6,846 bases of DNA from Gemmatimonadales bacterium. GTDB lineage: Bacteria; Gemmatimonadota; Gemmatimonadetes; Palauibacterales; Palauibacteraceae. The notes beneath the pieces are model-generated. The model was given only the letters and a program-made list of their open reading frames with translations, searched no databases and had not been told where the DNA came from. The stretch's first letter is position 1. Every line of letters begins with the position of its first letter. Below are positions 1-6,682 of this stretch, one piece after another. The position numbers were made by a program, and so were the translations under genes. The stretch covers positions 1 to 6,846 of the forward strand of contig JAUWDL010000071.1 of assembly GCA_030608825.1 (NCBI GenBank), in the 5' to 3' direction.

Positions 1-2387
1 GCCCGCGCGGCCTCGCGAATGTCCTCATCCCGGCGGTCACCCGGCGCGGCGAGCACGACGATGCGGCGGCCCGAGACCGGGATGCTCTCCACCGTTGCGC
101 GCACAACGGCTATCGCCGACGGGTTGTGGCCGTAGTCGAGGATCACCTTGAACGGGTGGCCATCGAAGACGTTCATGCGCCCCGGTGCCTGGAAGAACGA
201 GGTGCCGAACGTGCTGAGTCCATGGCGGATGTCCTCGAGACCTACGCCCAGGCTGTACGCCATGGCCGAGGCGAACATGGCGTTCTGCACGTTGTGCATG
301 GCCCGGCCGTCCAGCGTCGCCGGTATCATGCGAGTAAGGAGAAGCGGCATGTGGGAGCCGTTGTCGTACAGCGTGATGAAGTGCCCCTGGATCACGTGCT
401 CCAGCACGACGGCCCGGCCGCCGGCCTCGATGTGGGCCCGCACCAGCTCGTGCTCGGGATTCATGGTGACGTAGCAGACGTGCTCCGCGCTCGAGTAATC
501 GGCCATCTCGAGGCAAAGCGGGTCGTCCGCGTTGAGGAGGGCGGTGTCTTTCGCCACCTCGATCACGGTCCGCTTCACCTCCGCCAGATCCTCGAGGGTG
601 TCGACACCCCGCAGTCCGAGGTGGTCCGCCTGGATGTTCAGGCACGCGCCGACATCGCACCTCTGGCAGCCCATGCCCGCTCTCAGAAGCCCGCCGCGTG
701 CCATCTCCAGCACGGCCATGTCGATCGTCGGGTCGCGGAGCACCATCTGGGTCGCCATCGGACCCGTCATGTCGCCCGCGAGAGAGAGCTGGCCATCGAT
801 GTAGACGCCGTCGGTCGTGGTCAGGCCGACCGTATGCCCCTTCAGCTTCAGGATGTGGGCGAGCATTCGGGCGGTGGTCGTCTTCCCGTTCGTCCCGGTG
901 ATCGCCGAGATCGGAATGCGGGCGGGTGACCCCGCAGGGAAGAGCATCGTCATCACCGGTCCCGCGACATCGCGAGGCGTACCCTCGGCCGGGGCCACGT
1001 GCATGCGAAAGCCAGGAGCGGCGTTCACCTCGCAGATGGCGCCCCCCACCTCCTTGTACGATTGAGCGATCTCCGGCGTGAGGAAGTCCACACCGGCTAC
1101 GTCGAGACCGATCGCCCGGGCGGCCCGGACGGCCATCTCCCTGTTGTCCGGGTGCACGACGTCGGTCACATCCACGGCGGTGCCGCCGGTCGACAGGTTG
1201 CCCGTCGACCGCAGGTAGACGACTCGTCCCTCCTCCGGAATGCCTTCGCGTGTCAGGCCAGCCGCCGACAGCAGCCTGTCGGCCTGGTGATCGAACTCGA
1301 TCCGGGTCAGCACCTTCTCGTGACCGATCCCGCGCCGCGGATCCCGGTTCAGCTCCTCCACCAGCTCTTCGACCGTGCTCCTGCCGTCTCCGACGACGTG
1401 ACCGGGAACCCGCTTCGCCACCGCGACGAGCGCTCCATCGACGACGAGCATCCGATGGTCGAAGCCCTGGATGAAGCTCTCGACGAGAATCGATCGTCCG
1501 TGAGTCCGAGCCTGCTCGAAGGCGGCGCGGACCTGGTCGGGCTCCTCGAGGTTGATCGAGACCCCCCGCCCATGGTTGGCGCTCAGCGGTTTCACCACGA
1601 CCGGATAGCCGATCTTCTCGGCCGCATGAACCGCCTGTTCGACGCCGTACACCAGCCTCTGCGCGGGTACGGGCAGCCCGAGATCGCTCAGGATCCGGTT
1701 GGTCTCATCCTTGTCCGAGGCGATCTCGACGGCGATCTGACGGGTCTCGCTCGTCACTGTCGCTTGTATCCGGCGCTGATACCGCCCATGGCCCAGCTGG
1801 ACGAGGCTGTACTCGTTCAGCCGCAGCCACGGGATGTCCCGCTCCTTCGCCGCCGCCACCAGGGCCGCGGTGCTCGGCCCGAGCGCCCGACGCTGGGCGT
1901 AGCGGATGAAGTCGTCCCGTTGCTCCGCCCAATCGAACGGCTTGTTCGCCTCCGGTGGGCGAAGCTCCGCCGGCAGGAGGTGATGCAGCAGGTCGATCGC
2001 CAGGCGGCCCGCCTCCAGGCCCTCCTCGCGCTGCCAGTACTCGTAGACGACGTCGTACTGGCCGGGCTCGACCGCGGATCTCGTCTTTCCGAACGTGACG
2101 CGGAGGCCGGCGATGTTCTGGAGCTCGATCGCCACGTGCTCCAGCACGTGGCCGAGCCACGTCCCTTCGTCCTCCGTGAGCCTGCGCACGAAGCCGCCCG
2201 GCTCTCCGTACGAGCACCCATGCTCCTCGAGGCCCGGCAGCGTCTCCAGAAGCGCGTCGGTGAAGCCGCGTCCGAGCCGACCCGTGGGCCACTCCTCCAG
2301 CTCACGCAGCTCCACCCGGAGGCGGATGACCGGAAAGCGGGCGTAGAGGTTGGGCCCGTAGTAGACGGCCCGGTCGACGATCTTCAC
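1..2387 (-). CDS. cphA: Cyanophycin synthetase, C-terminus cut by window edge
   Basis: Cytoplasmic enzyme that builds cyanophycin by adding Asp to the poly-Asp backbone and then Arg to each Asp side chain, using ATP at two ligase sites. The reverse strand is open for 795 codons with no stop or frameshift. The N domain covers about residues 1-165 and has an HVLEH motif at 80-84. The ATP-grasp domain covers about 166-490, with K226, K266, NHGRGV at 271-276 and ESFIQGFDHR at 303-312. The Mur-ligase-like domain starts near 491, with P-loop GTNGKTTT at 498-505, ADHLGL from 587 and DYGHNP at 751-756. The family is usually about 870-900 aa, so some 80-100 residues are missing at the left edge. GTG at 2387 is chosen because MKIVDRAVYYGPNLY matches the usual N-terminus, and because it overlaps the cphB stop as GTGA with no good Shine-Dalgarno of its own, which suggests translational coupling. 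Identification is very secure. Confidence 0.97.
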   Translation of the reverse strand, partial: MKIVDRAVYYGPNLYARFPVIRLRVELRELEEWPTGRLGRGFTDALLETLPGLEEHGCSYGEPGGFVRRLTEDEGTWLGHVLEHVAIELQNIAGLRVTFGKTRSAVEPGQYDVVYEYWQREEGLEAGRLAIDLLHHLLPAELRPPEANKPFDWAEQRDDFIRYAQRRALGPSTAALVAAAKERDIPWLRLNEYSLVQLGHGRYQRRIQATVTSETRQIAVEIASDKDETNRILSDLGLPVPAQRLVYGVEQAVHAAEKIGYPVVVKPLSANHGRGVSINLEEPDQVRAAFEQARTHGRSILVESFIQGFDHRMLVVDGALVAVAKRVPGHVVGDGRSTVEELVEELNRDPRRGIGHEKVLTRIEFDHQADRLLSAAGLTREGIPEEGRVVYLRSTGNLSTGGTAVDVTDVVHPDNREMAVRAARAIGLDVAGVDFLTPEIAQSYKEVGGAICEVNAAPGFRMHVAPAEGTPRDVAGPVMTMLFPAGSPARIPISAITGTNGKTTTARMLAHILKLKGHTVGLTTTDGVYIDGQLSLAGDMTGPMATQMVLRDPTIDMAVLEMARGGLLRAGMGCQRCDVGACLNIQADHLGLRGVDTLEDLAEVKRTVIEVAKDTALLNADDPLCLEMADYSSAEHVCYVTMNPEHELVRAHIEAGGRAVVLEHVIQGHFITLYDNGSHMPLLLTRMIPATLDGRAMHNVQNAMFASAMAYSLGVGLEDIRHGLSTFGTSFFQAPGRMNVFDGHPFKVILDYGHNPSAIAVVRATVESIPVSGRRIVVLAAPGDRRDEDIREAAR
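2384..2387 (-). other. GTGA stop/start overlap joining cphB to cphA
   Basis: On the reverse strand the last codons of cphB read CTG TGA, and the GTG of cphA begins one base earlier (GTG AAG ATC GTC GAC). The shared bases are GTGA. The 3' end of cphB, rich in CCG/CCC/GGC, offers no clear Shine-Dalgarno for cphA. Termination-reinitiation is therefore the likely way cphA is translated, fixing its output relative to cyanophycinase. Confidence 0.85.
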
Positions 2388-3226
2388 AGGCCGGTGGGCG
2401 GCTTCGCGACGCGGGTGAAGAGGTTGAACGTCGCGCCCGCCACCAGGACATGGACCTTCAGCCCGATGAGACAGACCGGCGCATCCTCCTTGGCCGAGTC
2501 CATCGACGAGAACGACATGTCGGCGGGGTCCACGATCGTGATCGCCCCGCTTCCGACCACGGTGAGCAGGTTGTCCGGGCCGATGACCGCCGCCGTGTCC
2601 TCATCCAGCCCCACGCCGACGCCGAACGGGTTGTAGGCGAGGGCGGCGAGCAGCCGGCCGAGACGGTCGCGCTGCCGAAAGTGCTGATCGATGATCACCT
2701 TCTTGAGCAGACCGAGGCCCGGTGCCAGCGTGACCATGTCCGCACGCGGAGAGGGCCCTTCCTCCCCGAACGCGATCATGTGCTCGGACATGAACGCCGC
2801 TCCGGCCGACGTGCCGGCCACGGTCGTGCCCGACTCGTTCAGGCGGCGCAGCGCGGCAGCCACCGGAGTTCCTCCCAACGTCGTGGAGAGCCGAAGCTGG
2901 TTTCCGCCCGTGAGGAAGACGCCATCCGCACGCTCCAGCTCCTTGAGCCAGTCCTTCCGCTTGCAGTCCTCGCGAGATTCAAAGGGCAGCACGCGCGCTT
3001 TTGCCGCGCCCAGCTCTCGAAAGAGCTTCCGGTACTTTCGGCCCGTGGACTTCAACCGGGATGCGGTGGGAATGACGACGATGTTCGCGCTCTCGCCGCC
3101 CGACAGCACCACGAAGCACTTGAGGATCTCGGCGTCCGGCAGCTTCTCCTCGGCGCCCCCGACGGGCATGATGCTCCCTCGATCCCCGTTCGCTGAGGAA
3201 GGGGGCTCTACGCCGTTTTCGGTCAT
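2384..3226 (-). CDS. cphB: Cyanophycinase, intracellular, peptidase family S51
   Basis: Serine exopeptidase that cuts cyanophycin into beta-Asp-Arg dipeptides; 280 aa, the usual size. Visible motifs are GGAEEK at 23-28, FLTGGNQLRL at 104-113, the nucleophile elbow GTSAGA at 138-143 (Ser140), DQHFRQRDRLGR at 180-191 and GLDEDTA at 206-212. From memory of the Synechocystis enzyme (Ser132, Gln173, His174, Arg178, Arg180, Arg183, Glu201), a constant offset of +8 lands on S140, Q181, H182, R186, R188, R191 and E209, so the active site looks intact. No signal peptide is present, which fits the intracellular CphB type rather than secreted CphE. The ATG at 3226 has a weak AGGGT four bases upstream and GGAGC farther off. 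The conserved GSIMPVGGAE block begins at residue 17, so a later start is unlikely. It is the first gene of the minus-strand operon and overlaps cphA by 4 bp. Confidence 0.96.
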   Translation of the reverse strand: MTENGVEPPSSANGDRGSIMPVGGAEEKLPDAEILKCFVVLSGGESANIVVIPTASRLKSTGRKYRKLFRELGAAKARVLPFESREDCKRKDWLKELERADGVFLTGGNQLRLSTTLGGTPVAAALRRLNESGTTVAGTSAGAAFMSEHMIAFGEEGPSPRADMVTLAPGLGLLKKVIIDQHFRQRDRLGRLLAALAYNPFGVGVGLDEDTAAVIGPDNLLTVVGSGAITIVDPADMSFSSMDSAKEDAPVCLIGLKVHVLVAGATFNLFTRVAKPPTGL

Positions 3227-3474
3227 GGCTACCCTATCGCTCCGTGCTGGCTTCGGTTTTCGGGTGAAGGGACCCGCTCACCGGCTCGGTGGGGAGGTGG
3301 TCTGCTCGCCGGCCGGGACACCTGAAAACGACGGTCGGAAGGGGACGCGCGCAAGGCGTCGGAAGGGGATTTCCGCAGCGCTCGGGTGAGCCGACTCGCG
3401 GGCCCTGGCATCCCGCCCTGGGGCCGAGCACTTTTGGCCCTCGCAGAGGAAGACCAACCAGGAGCGGCTCACCG
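3227..3474. promoter_or_regulatory. Divergent intergenic region between cphB and the M20 peptidase gene
   Basis: This 248-bp spacer lies between two genes read outward, so it should hold both promoters. It is very GC-rich. I see no convincing -35/-10 pair, operator palindrome or riboswitch-like fold in either direction. The only clear signal is GGAG at 3461-3464, the ribosome binding site of the peptidase gene. The plus frame is open from 3289, but its translation is Arg/Gly/Pro-rich low-complexity sequence that does not look coding. Confidence 0.4.
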
Positions 3475-4809
3475 ATGCCCATGTCATCCCGTCCAGCCCT
3501 CGCCCGCGCAGCCGTCCTCCTGGGACTCGGACTGGTCGTCGCGAGCGGGCCCACCGCCGCGCAGAGCCTGACGCCGACGGAGGAGGCGATCGCCCGTTAC
3601 GTGGACGAGCATACCGAGGAGGCGATCGCGTTCCTCGAGCGCGTCGTCAACATCAATAGCGGGACGATGAACCACGCCGGCGTGCGCGAGGTGGGAGGGG
3701 CGTTCGAGGAGGAGCTCGCCGCTCTCGGCTTCGACGTCCGTTGGATCGACATGCCCGCGGAGGTGAATCGAGCGGGCCACCTGTTCGCGGAGGTGGATGG
3801 AGGCACCGGTCCTCGGGTGCTGCTCATCGGCCACCTGGACACCGTCTTCGAGGAAAACAGCCCTTTTCAGCGCTTCGAGCGTGACGGAATGGTCGCCACC
3901 GGGCCCGGCGTCGAGGACATGAAAGGGGGGAACGTGGTCGTGCTGCTCGCCCTCAAGGCCCTCCATTCGGTCGGCGCCCTAGAGGACGCGCGGATCGTCG
4001 TCGCCTTCACCGGAGATGAGGAGAAGCCGGGCCATCCCCTCGAGATCGGGCGGGCGGACCTCGTCGATGCCGGGAGGCGGAGCGACGTGGCCCTCGGCTT
4101 CGAGGGCGGCGTGGACGGCACAAGGACGGCGACGGTGGCCAGACGCGGATCGAGCGGCTGGACCCTTCGCGTCACGGGGGAGCGCGGCCACTCCTCTCAG
4201 GTTTTCGGAGAGAGGTACGGCGCGGGTGCGATCTTCGAGACCGCTCGGATACTCGCCGACTTCTACGATGAAGTGCGCGGCGAGGAATACTTAACCTTCA
4301 ACCCCGGCGTCATCCTGGGAGGCACCGACGTGTCGTTCGATGAGGCGGGCAGCGGGGGGTCGGCCTTCGGGAAGACCAACGTGATCGCGCAGACCGTCGT
4401 CGTGGACGGCGGGTTGCGCTTCATTTCCGGGGATCAGGAGGAGCGGACCCGCGCCGCGATGCGGAGGGTCGTCGAACGACATCTACCGAAGACCTCAGCC
4501 GATATCACCTTCGCTGACGGGTATCCCGCCATGCCGCCGAACGATGGGAATCTCGAGCTGCTGGGCGTGCTGGATCAGGTGAGCCTGGACCTCGGACTGG
4601 GACCGGTCGAAGCGGTGGATCCGGCCCGGCGCGGTGCGGCGGACATCTCGTTCGTCGCGTCCTACGTGGATGGTCTGGACGGACTGGGACTCGCGGGAGA
4701 GGGTGGCCACACGATCGAGGAAGTCGTGGACTTGAGCTCACTTCCTATCGTGGCGAAGCGGGCGGCTCTCCTCATCCACCGTCTTACGAAGGCGGAGAGC
4801 GCCCGATAA
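3475..4809 (+). CDS. Exported M20-family zinc metallopeptidase (glutamate carboxypeptidase-like)
   Basis: Predicted di-zinc exopeptidase of 444 aa acting outside the cytoplasmic membrane. A signal peptide is visible: basic RPALAR at 6-11, a hydrophobic run from about 12 to 25, and a likely cut in TAAQS near 29/30. There is no lipobox cysteine. The motifs are GHLDTV with His120 and Asp122, GVEDMKGG with bridging Asp148, TGDEEKPG with general base Glu182 and zinc ligand Glu183, FEGG with Glu210, and GEGGHT with His412. Their order and spacing follow carboxypeptidase G2 (His112, Asp141, Glu175/176, Glu200, His385, from memory). The dimerisation domain lies around 225-340 and includes RGHSSQ. ATG 3475 is preceded by GGAG with 10 nt spacing; ATG 3481, two codons later, would also serve. 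The upstream extension to 3289 is rejected as non-coding. The substrate is unknown: C-terminal Glu or other dipeptides are plausible. It is divergent from cphBA and convergent with the next small gene. Confidence 0.92.
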   Translation: MPMSSRPALARAAVLLGLGLVVASGPTAAQSLTPTEEAIARYVDEHTEEAIAFLERVVNINSGTMNHAGVREVGGAFEEELAALGFDVRWIDMPAEVNRAGHLFAEVDGGTGPRVLLIGHLDTVFEENSPFQRFERDGMVATGPGVEDMKGGNVVVLLALKALHSVGALEDARIVVAFTGDEEKPGHPLEIGRADLVDAGRRSDVALGFEGGVDGTRTATVARRGSSGWTLRVTGERGHSSQVFGERYGAGAIFETARILADFYDEVRGEEYLTFNPGVILGGTDVSFDEAGSGGSAFGKTNVIAQTVVVDGGLRFISGDQEERTRAAMRRVVERHLPKTSADITFADGYPAMPPNDGNLELLGVLDQVSLDLGLGPVEAVDPARRGAADISFVASYVDGLDGLGLAGEGGHTIEEVVDLSSLPIVAKRAALLIHRLTKAESAR

Positions 4810-4834
4810 CCTGCCTGTCTTTCCTAGCGGTCGA

Positions 4835-5005
4835 TCAGACGAACCAGGCGTCCGCTTCGGTGTCTACCGCCATCTGAGCAGACTGCATGCCGTGCATCGG
4901 CTCGTTGTCCTCGACCGGCTCTTCGGTCGCCCGCCGGCCGGCCAGGACCGCGGCCGCGACACCGGCCACGAGCGTTACGATCGCAAGGCGAATCTCTAAG
5001 CGCAT
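4835..5005 (-). CDS. Small hypothetical protein with one hydrophobic segment
   Basis: I do not recognise this 56-aa product. It starts MRLEIRLAIV and has a hydrophobic, Ala/Val-rich stretch at about residues 6-22, followed by GRR, an acidic linker (EEPVEDNEP) and a Met/Gln-containing tail ending in AWFV. It could be an N-in single-pass membrane peptide or a secreted peptide. ATG 5005 is chosen because GGAGG sits eight bases upstream, the best Shine-Dalgarno in the window. The longer in-frame ATG at 5062 would place this signal inside the coding region. The gene ends 25 bp from the end of the M20 gene, on the opposite strand, with no obvious hairpin between them. Confidence 0.6.
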   Translation of the reverse strand: MRLEIRLAIVTLVAGVAAAVLAGRRATEEPVEDNEPMHGMQSAQMAVDTEADAWFV

Positions 5006-5295
5006 GAACCCATCCTCCAGCAGCTTCGCTACAGCTTGAAGCCTCCCTGTCACTATCAACACCCGGCCTACAACCCTCGCACGATCCGTGCTCGCGTCGA
5101 GCCCAGGGTAATGTGCATGAATACCAATGATTTACGGCAGGCGCTCCAACGCGTTGCCATCGTGTGTTTCCGGAGCGCAACGCACTATGCAGGCCTTGAC
5201 GCCGCAGCGCCAGGCCCCGTACGTCTCCGGCACGCCCGGAAGGCGACAAGTGACCGCAGATCGGCCCATCGCACCCTCAAGGGGAGAGTCGGGAG
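5006..5295. promoter_or_regulatory. Divergent intergenic region before the NSS transporter gene
   Basis: This 290-bp spacer lies between the small minus-strand gene and the transporter. It contains a locally AT-richer patch near 5110-5135. It also has TTGACG at 5196-5201, which could be a -35 box, but the hexamer 18 bp downstream (TACGTC) is a poor -10, so the promoter call is weak. Ribosome binding sites stand at both ends: GGAGG on the minus strand just above 5005, and GGGGAG/GGGAG just before 5296. Reading frames crossing it give no protein-like sequence. Confidence 0.35.
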
Positions 5296-6630
5296 ATGAA
5301 CGAGGCGCCTCGAGAGCAGTGGGGCAGCCGTTTCGGCTTCGTGCTCGCCGCCGTCGGATCGGCGGTCGGCCTGGGCAACATGTGGCGCTTTCCGTACTTC
5401 GCCGCCGAGAACGGCGGGGCGGCCTTCGTCTTCCTCTACATCATCATGGTGGCGCTGATCGGCCTGCCGATCATGCTGGCGGAGTTCGCGATCGGGCGGG
5501 GCTCGAAGAAGAGCCCGATCCTGGCCCTCGCCCACTTCGGCGGCAACGCCTGGAAGCCGCTGGGCATGCTCTTCGTGCTGGGTGGCTTTCTGATCCTGTC
5601 GTACTACGCCGTGATCGCGGGCTGGACCCTTCGCTACGCCTGGAGCGCCCTGTTCGCGGGCTTCGGCAGCGACCCGGCCGGCTTCTTCGGCGAGGTCTCG
5701 ACCGGCTGGGATGCCGCATTCTGGCATCTGCTGTTCATGGCGGTCACGGTCCTCATCGTCGCCGGCGGGATTCGAGGGGGAATCGAGCGCAGCGCCATCA
5801 TCCTGATGCCGCTTCTGGCTTTGATCGTCGTGGGCCTCGCCATCTTCGCCTCGACGCTGCCCGGAGCCGGAGCGGGCTACGCCTTCTATCTCAAGGCGGA
5901 TTTCCGCGAGATCCTCTCGCTGAGCGTACTCACCGAGGCGACCAGTCAGGCCTTCTTCAGCCTGAGCCTGGGGATGGGCGCGATGCTCACCTACTCCAGC
6001 TACCTCTCACGAGACGACAACATGCCTCGTGAATCGGTGATCATCGCGGGATCCGACTTCATGATCGCCTTTCTGGCAGGCCTGATGGTCTTTCCGCTCA
6101 TCTTCGCCCTCGGCTTATCGGACGAGCTGAGCGCGAGCACGATCGGTGCTTTGTTCATCGGCCTTCCGAACGCCTTCGCCGAGATGGGCGCGGTCGGCAG
6201 ACCGGTGGGAATCCTCTTCTTCCTCGCTCTGCTGGTCGGGGCCCTCACATCGGCCATCTCGCTGCTCGAGGTCGTCGTCTCTGCAATCATCGACAACTGG
6301 AAGTGGCCGCGGAGGAAGGCGGCGCTGATCATGGGGCTCCTGATCACGATCGTCGGGATCCCATCGGCCCTCAACATAGACTTCCTGGGTCTGGTGGATC
6401 AGCTGGCCGCCAACCTCTTTCTGGTCGTCGGCGCGTTCTCGCTCTCGATCTTCGTCGGGTGGGTGATGCCGGATCCGATCGGGGAGGTCAGCAAGGGGGC
6501 GGAGAACATACGCTGGCTGCCTCTATGGTACGCGTTCCTTCGCTACGTCGTGCCGCCGCTGCTGCTGTTCGTTCTCTACTTCACGGTGATCAATACCTGG
6601 AACACGGTCGCGGACATGATCGGCGGCTGA
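5296..6630 (+). CDS. Sodium-dependent amino acid transporter, NSS/SNF family (LeuT/MhsT type)
   Basis: Inner-membrane Na+-coupled symporter of 444 aa. About 11 membrane segments can be drawn, near residues 12-33, 43-66, 88-116, 140-157, 166-186, 211-236, 250-274, 300-330, 338-358, 365-392 and 410-434; eleven is common in bacterial members. Family signatures are GSAVGLGNMWRFPY at 21-34, ENGGAAF at 38-44, YY at 103-104 in TM3, FFSLSLGMG at 220-228 in unwound TM6 and LTS at 317-319 in TM8. By eye, the LeuT sodium ligands Asn27, Thr254, Thr354 and Ser355 correspond to N28, S222, T318 and S319. The LeuT Asn286 position appears to be D254. The pocket is hydrophobic, with M227 in place of LeuT Phe259, so neutral, hydrophobic or aromatic amino acids are the likely cargo. 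ATG 5296 directly follows GGGGAGAGTCGGGAG. It appears to be a single-gene unit. Confidence 0.95.
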   Translation: MNEAPREQWGSRFGFVLAAVGSAVGLGNMWRFPYFAAENGGAAFVFLYIIMVALIGLPIMLAEFAIGRGSKKSPILALAHFGGNAWKPLGMLFVLGGFLILSYYAVIAGWTLRYAWSALFAGFGSDPAGFFGEVSTGWDAAFWHLLFMAVTVLIVAGGIRGGIERSAIILMPLLALIVVGLAIFASTLPGAGAGYAFYLKADFREILSLSVLTEATSQAFFSLSLGMGAMLTYSSYLSRDDNMPRESVIIAGSDFMIAFLAGLMVFPLIFALGLSDELSASTIGALFIGLPNAFAEMGAVGRPVGILFFLALLVGALTSAISLLEVVVSAIIDNWKWPRRKAALIMGLLITIVGIPSALNIDFLGLVDQLAANLFLVVGAFSLSIFVGWVMPDPIGEVSKGAENIRWLPLWYAFLRYVVPPLLLFVLYFTVINTWNTVADMIGG

Positions 6631-6653
6631 GCCTCCGGCCACACGCCGTCGGA

Positions 6654-6679
6654 TCGGGGCCAGCCGGGCGGCCCCCCGA
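6654..6679. terminator. GC-rich hairpin between convergent genes
   Basis: TCGGGGCC (6654-6661) can pair with GGCC (6670-6673 region) and CCCCGA (6674-6679), giving eight pairs with a two-base slip in the C-run and an 8-nt loop (AGCCGGGC). It lies 24 bp after the transporter stop and just past the stop of the opposing gene, so it could serve both as a terminator. No T-run follows on either strand, so a canonical intrinsic terminator is not shown. Confidence 0.4.
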
Positions 6680-6682
6680 CAA

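Noticed and set aside
126..929. 267-aa plus-strand open frame opposite the Mur-ligase domain of cphA
   Set aside because: It is the mirror frame of conserved cphA codons. The His/Arg/Val-rich product shows no domain.
999..2636. 545-aa plus-strand open frame opposite cphA and the end of cphB
   Set aside because: It lies antisense to the intact, motif-rich cphA and crosses into cphB. Its translation has no recognisable motif and is rich in Arg, Asp and Val, as expected of a shadow frame under strong third-position GC bias.
3289..3474. N-terminal extension of the M20 peptidase from an ATG at 3289
   Set aside because: The 62 extra residues are Arg/Gly/Pro-rich low complexity and would bury the clear signal peptide. 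ATG 3475 has its own GGAG.
5196..5225. TTGACG as a -35 box for the transporter promoter
   Set aside because: The paired -10 (TACGTC after 18 bp) is poor, so it is mentioned only within the spacer description and not called as a promoter.
4824..5249. 141-aa minus-strand open frame covering the small gene and spacer
   Set aside because: It has no good ribosome binding site and its composition is Arg/Gly/Ser-rich. The overlapping 56-codon frame has a much better start signal and a coherent hydrophobic segment.
5127..6032. 301-aa plus-strand open frame overlapping the transporter gene start
   Set aside because: It is out of frame with the clearly conserved NSS protein, and its translation is Arg-rich with no motif.
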